The notes below the pieces were generated by a model that saw only the letters and a program-made list of their open reading frames with translations, did no database searches and had not been told where the DNA came from. From JBMDXB01 sp048594975 (GTDB lineage Bacteria; Acidobacteriota; Vicinamibacteria; Vicinamibacterales; 2-12-FULL-66-21), in contig JBMDXQ010000003.1 in the NCBI GenBank assembly GCA_048594975.1, forward strand, positions 1 through 13,794: a stretch of 13,794 nucleotides of DNA, read 5' to 3'. A program made the translations under genes and the position numbers. Below are positions 8,253 through 13,794 of this stretch, piece after piece; the stretch's first letter is position 1; each line of letters begins with the position of its first letter.

Positions 8253-9870
8253 AGGCGCCGAGCGTCAACACGTAGGGGGTGTCGCCAATCTCCGGAAACG
8301 CTGTATAGCCCTGCATTTCAATGGGCGTCGCCCCCGCGAAGGCCGAAAGGTCCAGTGCCACCGGCTGCGCGAAGCGCGAGAGGTTTGCCACGCACAGAAC
8401 CTGGTCCTCTCCGCTGCGCCGTAGGTGTGCCACGACCTTGCGGTTGTCCGGGTCCAGGAACTCGATGGTGCCGCGGCCGAAGACGTGAAACAGCTTCCGC
8501 AATCCGACCATGTTTCGCATCCAGGGCAGCAGCGCGGCGTCGTCGCGCCGCTGGGCGGCGACGTTCACCGCGTGGTACGAGTACACGGGGTCGCTGATAA
8601 CCGGACTGTAGAGCCGGTCCGGGCTGGCCGTCGAAAACCCCGCGTTGTCGGCGGCGCTCCACTGCATCGGCGTGCGCACGCCGTGACGATCGCCGAGCTC
8701 AATGTTGTCCCCCATGCCGATCTCGTCGCCGTAATAAATGATCGGGGTGCCGGGCAGCGAAAACAGCAGCGCCGTCATCAGCTCGATGCGCCGCCGGTCG
8801 TTGGCCAGCAGGGGCGCGAGCCGTCGCCGGATCCCGACGTTGAGCCGCGCCTCGGGATCCGCCGTGTAGGCCAGGTACATGTACTCTCGCTCCTCCTCGG
8901 TGACCATCTCGAGCGTCAGTTCATCATGGTTCCGGAGAAACAGCGCCCATTGGCAGGTCTCGGGAATGTCGGGGGTCCGCGCGAACACCTCGGCGATCGG
9001 AAAGCGATCTTCCTGGTGAATGGCCATGAACAGGCGGGGCATCAGCGGAAAGTGGTACGCCATGTGGCACTCGTCACCGTCGCCGAAGTACGCCCGCACG
9101 TCCGCGGGCCACTGGTTCGCTTCCGCCAGCAGCATACGGTTGGCGTAGTGGTGATCGATGTGCTGCCGGATCGCCCGGATCACCGCGTGCGTCTCGGGCA
9201 GATTCTCGCAGGCGGTGCCGTCGCGCTCCACGAGGTACGGGACGGCATCGAGGCGCAGCCCGTCTACCCCCATACTCAGCCAGTAATCGACGACGCCCAG
9301 GATCTCGCGGAGCACGGCGGGATTGTCGTAGTTGAGATCCGGCTGGTGCGAGAAGAAGCGGTGCCAGTAGTACGCCTTCGCCTCGACGTCCCAGGTCCAG
9401 TTCGACGACTCGGTGTCGACGAAGATGATCCGCGCATCCGAATACTTCCGGTCGGTGTCGCTCCAGACGTAGTAGTCGCGTTCCGGCGACCCGTGCGGCG
9501 CCAGGCGCGCGCGCTGGAACCAGGCGTGCTGGTCCGAGGTGTGATTGAGCGCGAGCTCGATGATCACCTGCAAGCCGCGAGCGTGCGCCGCGCTGAGAAC
9601 GGCCTGGAAGTCTTCCAGCGTGCCGTAGTCCGGGTGGACGCGTCGGTAGTCGGCGACATCGTACCCATCGTCTCTGAGCGGCGAGGCAAAGAACGGGAGG
9701 AGCCAGAGGCACGTGGCGCCAAGGTCGGCGACGTAGTCCATCCGCTGCAAAACGCCGCGAAAGTCGCCGATCCCGTCCCCGTCGCTGTCGCAGAAGGACT
9801 TGACGTGCAGCTGGTAGATGACCGCGTCCTTGTACCAGAGAGGATCGCCGGCGCTGCCCCGGATTTTCAT
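8212..9870 (-). CDS. treS: Trehalose synthase (maltose alpha-D-glucosyltransferase)
   Basis: This GH13 cytoplasmic enzyme interconverts maltose and trehalose by rearranging the glucosidic bond. At 552 residues it is the single-domain form, without the fused maltokinase found in some species. The N-terminus WYKDAVIYQLHVKSFCDSDG (12-31), the segment IIELALNHTSDQHAWFQ, and EYMYLAYTADPEARLNVGIR are typical of TreS. Catalytic residues are nucleophile D208 in GLRLDAV, acid/base E250 in LLAEANQWP, and D316 in FLRNHDEL. GTPIIYYGDEIGMGDNI and HGVRTPMQWS follow. It is the first gene of a minus-strand unit, with the glycosyltransferase overlapping its 3' end and a channel-like gene after that, which suggests osmotic or desiccation stress control. 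The start codon lies about 55 bases downstream of a TAGAAT promoter-like hexamer. Confidence 0.95.
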   Translation of the reverse strand: MKIRGSAGDPLWYKDAVIYQLHVKSFCDSDGDGIGDFRGVLQRMDYVADLGATCLWLLPFFASPLRDDGYDVADYRRVHPDYGTLEDFQAVLSAAHARGLQVIIELALNHTSDQHAWFQRARLAPHGSPERDYYVWSDTDRKYSDARIIFVDTESSNWTWDVEAKAYYWHRFFSHQPDLNYDNPAVLREILGVVDYWLSMGVDGLRLDAVPYLVERDGTACENLPETHAVIRAIRQHIDHHYANRMLLAEANQWPADVRAYFGDGDECHMAYHFPLMPRLFMAIHQEDRFPIAEVFARTPDIPETCQWALFLRNHDELTLEMVTEEEREYMYLAYTADPEARLNVGIRRRLAPLLANDRRRIELMTALLFSLPGTPIIYYGDEIGMGDNIELGDRHGVRTPMQWSAADNAGFSTASPDRLYSPVISDPVYSYHAVNVAAQRRDDAALLPWMRNMVGLRKLFHVFGRGTIEFLDPDNRKVVAHLRRSGEDQVLCVANLSRFAQPVALDLSAFAGATPIEMQGYTAFPEIGDTPYVLTLGAYGYYWFELQRRDI

Positions 9871-9925
9871 CGCGACAGGGGGTCTCCCGCGGCGACCGGA
9901 GCGCGCCCGACTCGAATCACGGGAC

Positions 9926-9931
9926 CCATTC
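9926..9931 (-). promoter_or_regulatory. Candidate -10 box for the treS unit
   Basis: On the minus strand the hexamer TAGAAT stands out in very GC-rich DNA, 55 bases upstream of the treS ATG. No good -35 box is seen at 16-18 bases, so a factor-dependent or stress-sigma promoter is possible. This is a weak call. Confidence 0.3.
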
Positions 9932-10129
9932 TATGGCTGGTCTGGGGCCCGCGATCGTCAGGCTCGGGCGGCTCGTGCCGCGGAGTGCTCGATAGGGATA
10001 TTCCGGCTGCCTGCCGTGGGACGTCGACCAGCGGGGCCGGAGGTCGACAACACCCTCGAGAGGAAGAGCGCGCGATGGTCGGTGCGTCGTTTGCGTCGAA
10101 TGCTCGCGCAAAGATCGGTTGGAACCCTG

Positions 10130-10138
10130 TGGTATCCT
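10130..10138 (+). promoter_or_regulatory. Candidate extended -10 promoter for the membrane protein gene
   Basis: TGGTATCCT matches an extended -10 (TGn followed by TATCCT) and would start RNA about 9 bases before the ATG at 10154. There is no consensus -35 at normal spacing, which extended -10 promoters can tolerate. Confidence 0.3.
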
Positions 10139-10153
10139 GCCCCGACCACCCCG

Positions 10154-11541
10154 ATGGCACAGAGGACCGCCGGCATCAACGTCACCAGTGCTCGGCATGC
10201 GGCGGTCCTTGCGACGCTCGCGCTCGCTGTCGCCGCCGTGATCCTGCTGTTTGCTGTCGTCCCTCACGGCATTTACGGCGACGGCCACGTGCGTTTCGTC
10301 AAGCTCGATGGCCTGCTGCGCCATGGCACGCTCGCAACCGAACGCTATTCGTACATCGGTCCACTGTTCGCGTCACCGTTCTGGGTGTTTGGTGAGGCGC
10401 GGCAGTGGTGGTCAGCGCGCTTCAACTACTGGTCCTTGCCGCAGGCCTGGCAGCCGCGTGGTCGGCGATGCGCCCGGCGGCTTCGTCCGATGAGCGCGCG
10501 ACGTCAGTCCTGCTGCTCGCCGCGACCGGCATGATGCCAAACGCGACGCTGGATTTCTACGGCGAGCTGTTCTCGACGGTGACCACCGGCACGGGGTTGC
10601 TCATCGTCACGGTGCGGGGTCATTGGCTAGGCTGGATCCCGGTCGTCCTCGGCGTCGCGAACATGCCTGCATCCGGAGGCGGACTGCTTCTTGTCGCATT
10701 GTGGCGGTTCTGGACCAGTCGCCGGTTCGACGGGTTCATCGCCACCGCATTCGCCGCCGCGTTAATCCTAGGAGAAAACACAATCGTCAGAGGGGCGCCT
10801 CTGGACGGGGGCTATTTCGGCGATCGCGGTTTCATCACCGTGATGCCGTATTCAGGAATGCCCGGGTTCAGCTACCCGTTGCTTTTCGGCTTGTTCTCAC
10901 TGCTGTTCTCGTTTGGCAAGGGGCTGCTGTTCTTTGCACCGGGGCTACTGCTTGTCGCTCGCGCGCGTCGGACGCGCCAAGAGCTGGCGCCGTTCTTCGA
11001 CCTCTCGATTGTATTCCTGATTGGCCTCGTACTGGTGTTCTCACAATGGTGGGCGTGGTACGGCGGATGGAGGTGGGGCCCTCGGTTCTTGCTGTTCGCG
11101 AGCTATCCGTCGAGCATCGCCCTGGCGGTGACACTGCACACGCAGGCAACACGTCCGCGCAAGATCGCAGCGGGTGCGATCGCGTTCTGGTCCGTCTGGG
11201 TCGGAGTGTCCGGCGTGGTCTTCGAGCTGAGAGGCCTGGACACGTGCACCGCGAACGGCTACGCGCTAGAGCATCTGTGCTGGTTCGTGCCGGATTTTTC
11301 GCCGTTGCTCCGTCCGCTCGTTCTCCCGCCAGGGCAGCTCGTGGGCTGGCAAAAGACATGGATGGTTCTTGCCGCAATCGTGGCAGCCGTGTTGGTGACC
11401 GTCCTGGTGCCCGGGCAGCGGACGCCACAACATCCAGAACCATCGCGGGTCGGCCCGCGGCCAGTCGACCCGCTCCAGGCGACGGCCTCCTTGGTCCGTC
11501 GCCCTCAGCATGCCGCGCCGCATTCCGTATATACTAAATAG
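10154..11541 (+). pseudogene. Polytopic membrane protein, GT-C-like family, with a frameshift near 10427
   Basis: Two plus-strand frames join into one membrane protein of about 460 residues. The first (ATG 10154 to about 10426) has a hydrophobic segment, then VPHGIYGDGHVRFVKLDGLL and YSYIGPLFASPFWVFGE, ending in SARFN. The second continues from about 10427 with LLVLAAGLAAAW and runs to TAG 11539-11541, with eight or so membrane segments. Conserved-looking motifs are PYSGMPGFSYPLLFGLF, FSFGKGLLFFAPGLLL, WWAWYGGWRWGPRFLLFAS and LEHLCWFVPDFSPLLRP. I know this pattern from uncharacterised integral membrane proteins that look like lipid-sugar-using GT-C transferases. The substrate is unknown. A single missing base after the codon AAC (10424-10426) restores one frame, for example AAC CTA CTG. 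The second part alone has an internal GTG at 10405 but would lack the first luminal loop, so the gene is probably broken unless this is a sequencing error. Confidence 0.7.
11530..11535 (+). promoter_or_regulatory. Candidate -10 box of the brnTA pair
   Basis: TATACT sits in an AT-rich island and ends six bases before the GTG start of brnT, so RNA would begin at or next to the start codon, giving a leaderless message. The region around it would be the usual place for BrnA autoregulation. No good -35 is visible. Confidence 0.35.
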
Positions 11542-11825
11542 GTGTTCGAGTGGGACCCGCGGAAGGCCGAGGCCAACGCGGCGAAACACGGCGTCGCGTT
11601 CGACGACGCCGTGACGGTGTTCCTGGATCCCGACGCACTCGACGGCCCGGATCTGCAGCATTCCTCGGCCGAATCGCGGTTCCGCCGACTTGGACGATCT
11701 GCCGACGGACGGGTGCTCATGGTTGCGTACACCACCAGAGGCATGGCGATGCCGAAGCGATCCGCCTCATCCGCGCGCGGCGGGCGAGCCGCCGCGAGCG
11801 TGCGGCGTACGCGGCGAAAGATTGA
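11542..11825 (+). pseudogene. brnT: BrnT-family toxin (DUF497) with a one-base frameshift
   Basis: BrnT is a small RNase-like type II toxin. The frame from GTG 11542 gives FEWDPRKAEANAAKHGVAF, then DDAVTVFLDPDAL and GRVLMVAYTTR, which is typical of BrnT. After about 11739 the expected ending appears in the next frame: HGDAEAIRLIRARRASRRER then AAYAAKD, stopping at TGA 11823-11825. Restoring one base after AGA (11737-11739) gives a normal BrnT of about 95 residues. As written, the first frame instead misses this stop and runs straight into the antitoxin, making a 166-residue fusion. The start immediately follows the upstream TAG, so no earlier start exists. I see no slippery heptamer, so a mutation or sequencing error is more likely than programmed frameshifting. 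The toxin is probably inactive. Confidence 0.8.
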
Positions 11826-12042
11826 CTTCTCGGATATCCCGGACTCGTCGCCGGAGCAGTTGGCGGCCATGCACCGTGTGGGTCGGCCTCCAATCGGGAA
11901 AGAACCCCGTCAGTTGATCGCGATTCGCGTCGATCCGGGCGTCCTCGAGTCGTTCCGCAAAGAGGCGCGTCGCCGACGCGTCGGCTACCAGACGCTCATC
12001 AACGAGGTGCTCGCGCAGCACATCCGGAAGGACGTCGCGTAA
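11800..12042 (+). CDS. brnA: BrnA-family antitoxin
   Basis: BrnA neutralises BrnT and represses their shared promoter as a ribbon-helix-helix dimer. The protein has KIDFSDIPDSSPEQL at the N-terminus, the toxin-binding side. It then has RQLIAIRVDPGVLESFRKEA and VGYQTLINEVLAQHIRK, the RHH DNA-binding part, ending at TAA 12040-12042. I choose GTG 11800, which gives 80 residues and overlaps the toxin end by 26 bases, the normal brnTA layout. The ribosome binding site is weak. This frame is the same as the first part of brnT, so after the toxin frameshift it is also translated as the tail of a toxin-antitoxin fusion. The antitoxin itself looks intact. Confidence 0.75.
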   Translation: MRRTRRKIDFSDIPDSSPEQLAAMHRVGRPPIGKEPRQLIAIRVDPGVLESFRKEARRRRVGYQTLINEVLAQHIRKDVA

Positions 12043-12390
12043 GAGCTCCTCGTGGGCGGACGGCGTTGGAAAACCGGCCCCGCCTTCGTCGTCTTTCGTT
12101 CTGTATCGAAAAAACGGCCTGCAAATCAGCTACTCAAGAGCGGCCTGCGTTTTGGGCCGCGATTACCAACATCGAGAACGCCTCGTACTCGACGAGTACA
12201 GCACCGACGCTCCTGCTCACTTCCTCAGGATCTTGTCCCTGCCTTCCCCCTGGCCAGTTCATCCCCCAGCTTGTCCAAGTAACGGATCTGTTGCATGAGC
12301 TTATCCTCGATCTCCTCCGCCCGATAGCCGCAGAGCATGCCGGTGATCTTGGACTCGTTTGGGTTGATCCGTGGTGCCCTGGCGAAGAAA
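12043..12390. other. Gene-poor stretch with two minus-strand protein-like fragments
   Basis: No intact gene is seen. On the minus strand, one frame (about 12390 down to TGA 12225-12227) reads APRINPNESKITGMLCGYRA, then EEIEDKLMQQIRYLDKLGDE and LARGK. Its natural ending may be GRDKILRK in the neighbouring frame, one base away. A second minus frame (12229 down to TGA 12134-12136) reads EEVSRSVGAVLVEYEAFSML then VIAAQNAGRS. Both look like real protein composition rather than chance, but I do not recognise them. They end where the ISL3 transposase similarity begins, so they may be host or cargo genes cut by it. A GCGGCC/GGCCGC hairpin (12140-12160) has no T-run after it on either strand. Confidence 0.4.
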
Positions 12391-13004
12391 GTCTCGATGA
12401 ATGCGGTCGGCGCCGTGTTGCCGCACGCCGAGATCGTGTTCGATAAGTTCCACGTGCTCCAGCGCGCCAGGGCCGCGCTCGACGACGTCCGCCGCCAGGA
12501 ATTCTTTCGCGCCGGCGCGGTGATGCGCGCGCATGGTCGGGGGAAGCGCTGGGTGCTGCTCCGGCGCTGGAAGACCGTCCGCGGCTCGAAGCGTGCCGAG
12601 CTCCAGGCCCTCTTCGCTGCCAACCGGCGCCTGTTCAAAGCCTACGTGCTGCGCGAGCAACTCGATCGCCTCTGGACCTACAAAGACGCGCCCCGGTGTA
12701 TTGGACTTCCTGCTCGGATGGATCAAGGCGCTCCGCTGGCAACGCCTGCCGGAAATGGAGCGGCGCGGCGACTTCCTCTTCAAGCACATCGCGGGCATCG
12801 CTGCGTACTGCGACCATCCGGTTCGCTTCGGCGTCGTCGAGTCCATCAACACCACCATCAAAGCTGTGCTGCGCCGCGCGCGTGGCATGCGGGACGAAAC
12901 CATGCTGCTGCTGAAACTGAAGTGGGCTGACTGCTCACCCGATTCGATCGGCCCGAGACCTGGCGCGCTTTCTGACCGGTCAACCGCTGTACTCAAATCG
13001 GTGA
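12391..13004 (+). pseudogene. ISL3-family transposase, N-terminally lost and twice frameshifted
   Basis: This is the C-terminal part of a DDE transposase of the ISL3 (IS204/IS1001/IS1096/IS1165) family. Segments in order are AVGAVLPHAEIVFDKFHVLQ (about 12404-12463), RRQEFFRAGAVMRAHG, LQALFAANRRLFKAYVLREQ and LDRLWTYK in the first frame. Then VLDFLLGWIKALRWQRLPEM, AGIAAYCDHPVRFGVVESIN and LRRARGMRDETMLLLKLKW follow in the second. AHPIRSARDLARFLTGQPLY then SNR comes in the third, stopping at TGA 13002-13004. One extra base between 12685 and 12694 and one extra G at about 12929 explain the frame changes. The zinc-binding and helix-turn-helix N-terminus and the first catalytic aspartate region are missing. 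No terminal inverted repeats are evident. The element copy cannot make an active transposase. Confidence 0.85.
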
Positions 13005-13113
13005 AGACCGGAAAACTGTAACCTTTTGATTGAGCGGGCTTATTGGCTGGGTGTTCGGGACGATTTCCGCAACTGGTTGCAGCTGGGCACGGAAGCCCGC
13101 GAAAGGGCCTGAA
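13005..13113 (+). other. Short unidentified coding-like tail between the two IS remnants
   Basis: A frame ending at TGA 13111-13113 reads LIERAYWLGVRDDFRNWLQL then GTEARERA. The composition looks like a genuine protein C-terminus, but it has no start and I do not recognise it. It may be host sequence trapped between the ISL3 remnant and the IS110 element. Confidence 0.3.
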
Positions 13114-13316
13114 CATCATCGCGTGTGCAGAATGGCCGTGCTGGGAGCGGCGAGGTCGAGATTAGCCATGGAGCAAGCGAGGCCGAGCAACTGTTTGATC
13201 CGGAGCGTGCGTGATTGACCGAATAATTGAGCGTCGCCGTGTTCTTGCCGGTGATAGCTCGCGACCCTGATTGATGCGACACGAGGCACGCTCTCCGCTC
13301 CCACAAGGAGAGGCCG
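13114..13316 (+). ncRNA. Candidate IS110 left-end region with bridge RNA
   Basis: IS110-group elements carry a structured bridge RNA in the non-coding DNA just upstream of the transposase. It pairs with target and donor DNA. These 203 bases have no ORF of note and sit directly before the IS110 transposase. Structure seen by eye: GAGCGT 13229-13234 can pair with ACGCTC 13288-13293, and GTCGC 13233-13237 with GCGAC 13261-13265. An imperfect direct repeat of about 17 bases (GGAGCGGCGAGGTCGAG and GGAGCAAGCGAGGCCGAG) lies at 13144 and 13170. The exact RNA ends and the element boundary cannot be fixed from one copy. Confidence 0.35.
13305..13310 (+). promoter_or_regulatory. Ribosome binding site of the IS110 transposase
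   Basis: AAGGAG lies six bases before ATG 13317. It is the strongest Shine-Dalgarno in the right half of the window and fixes the transposase start. Confidence 0.7.
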
Positions 13317-13794
13317 ATGTCGTACCGGATCGCGGGAATAGACGTCCACAAGAAGATGCTGGCCGTCGCGGTGGCGGACGTCGAAGTCGACGGCGACTTC
13401 CACTTCGAGCGTCAGAAGGTCGGCACGACGCCGATCGATCTCCGTCGCCTGGCGGACTGGCTGGTCGAACGCGAGGTCGATGAAGTCGTGATGGAATCGA
13501 CCGCACAGTATTGGCGGCCGGTATGGGAAGCGCTGGAACGGCATTGGCGCCCCCAGCGCCGTGCGCGCGCCGGCGCGCCGCCGCTCGCGGGCACGCTCCA
13601 TCTGGCCCAAGCGCAATCGAATCGTGGACCCGGCGGACGCAAGCGGGACTTTCCCGATGCGGAGCGGTTGGTGAAACGCCTCGTCGCGCAGGAACTCACC
13701 CTGAGTTTCGTGCCCGACGCCGAGCAACGGCTCTGGCGTACCGTGATGCGCCGCAAGTACCAGGTCACGCGCAATCGCGTGCAACTCCAGAATC
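13317..13794 (+). CDS. IS110-family DEDD transposase, N-terminal part (runs off the window)
   Basis: This is the RuvC-like domain of an IS110-family recombinase, which moves its element through a circular intermediate guided by bridge RNA. The 159 visible residues start MSYRIAGIDVHKKMLAVAV. The catalytic DEDD set is present: D9 in GIDVHK, E60 in VVMESTAQYW, then D111 and D114 in RKRDFPDAERLVK. The helical link region with VMRRKYQVTRNRVQLQN follows, as expected before the C-terminal Tnp domain with its catalytic serine, which lies beyond 13794. No stop codon occurs up to the window end. ATG 13317 is chosen because AAGGAG lies six bases before it and the family begins just before the first aspartate. 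A basic, Pro/Ala-rich stretch at 78-95 (RPQRRARAGAPPLAG) replaces the usual short LVNP-type loop and may be divergent or locally altered. Upstream non-coding DNA fits the bridge RNA position. Confidence 0.88.
   Translation, partial: MSYRIAGIDVHKKMLAVAVADVEVDGDFHFERQKVGTTPIDLRRLADWLVEREVDEVVMESTAQYWRPVWEALERHWRPQRRARAGAPPLAGTLHLAQAQSNRGPGGRKRDFPDAERLVKRLVAQELTLSFVPDAEQRLWRTVMRRKYQVTRNRVQLQN

Larger units (their letters stand above)
9871..10153. other. Divergent intergenic region between treS and the membrane protein gene
   Basis: These 283 bases separate two divergently read units, so they should carry both promoters. I see the TAGAAT hexamer for treS and an extended -10 for the rightward gene, but no gene and no clear operator repeat. 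Confidence 0.5.

Noticed and set aside
8425..10395. Very long plus-strand open frame opposite treS
   Set aside because: It is antisense to an unmistakable trehalose synthase. Its residues are the Arg/Val/Asp-rich pattern produced by reading GC-rich genes backwards, with no domain motifs.
11734..11745. Programmed ribosomal frameshift in brnT
   Set aside because: No slippery heptamer or obvious downstream stimulator is seen, and BrnT families are not known to need one. A base loss is simpler.
12140..12160. GCGGCC/GGCCGC hairpin as an intrinsic terminator
   Set aside because: The stem is only six pairs and no T-run follows on either strand.

Overview
The window is GC-rich bacterial chromosomal DNA. 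Coding strands favour G or C at third positions, and spacing is compact. The mix of metabolic genes (glycogen phosphorylase, trehalose synthase, a glycerate glycosyltransferase, a family 18 chitinase, LtrA) with decayed genes and IS110/ISL3 elements suits a free-living soil-type bacterium. Acidobacteriota is my best guess, but no rRNA or marker gene here proves it. I see no tRNA, rRNA or CRISPR array.

Left edge (1-1752): an unidentified plus-strand ORF ends at 131. It faces a minus-strand chitinase that has lost its C-terminal end. Behind the chitinase lies a gene graveyard: a scrap of a GT1 (MGT-type) glycosyltransferase on the minus strand, back to back with a frameshifted C-terminal half of a short-chain dehydrogenase on the plus strand.

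Intact block (1753-9870), all on the minus strand: glycogen phosphorylase (glgP), an LtrA-family membrane protein, then after a 640-base stretch without a convincing gene a tight unit read treS -> GT2/GT81-like glycosyltransferase -> small mechanosensitive-channel-like membrane protein. That unit reads as an osmoadaptation cassette: it makes trehalose and probably a glycosylglycerate solute, and may release solute through the channel. GlgP and TreS both connect to glycogen and maltodextrin carbon stores.

Right part (9871-13794), plus strand: a polytopic membrane protein gene with a one-base frameshift; a BrnT/BrnA toxin-antitoxin pair in which a one-base loss breaks the toxin and joins it in frame to the antitoxin; a stretch holding unidentified minus-strand fragments; the C-terminal part of an ISL3-family transposase with two single-base insertions; and the left end of an IS110-family element whose DEDD transposase runs off the window. 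The roughly 200 bases upstream of that transposase are the expected place for an IS110 bridge RNA. Indels cluster strongly here, while the roughly 7 kb of minus-strand genes to the left have none. This points either to local gene decay around mobile elements or to a poorly resolved stretch of assembly.
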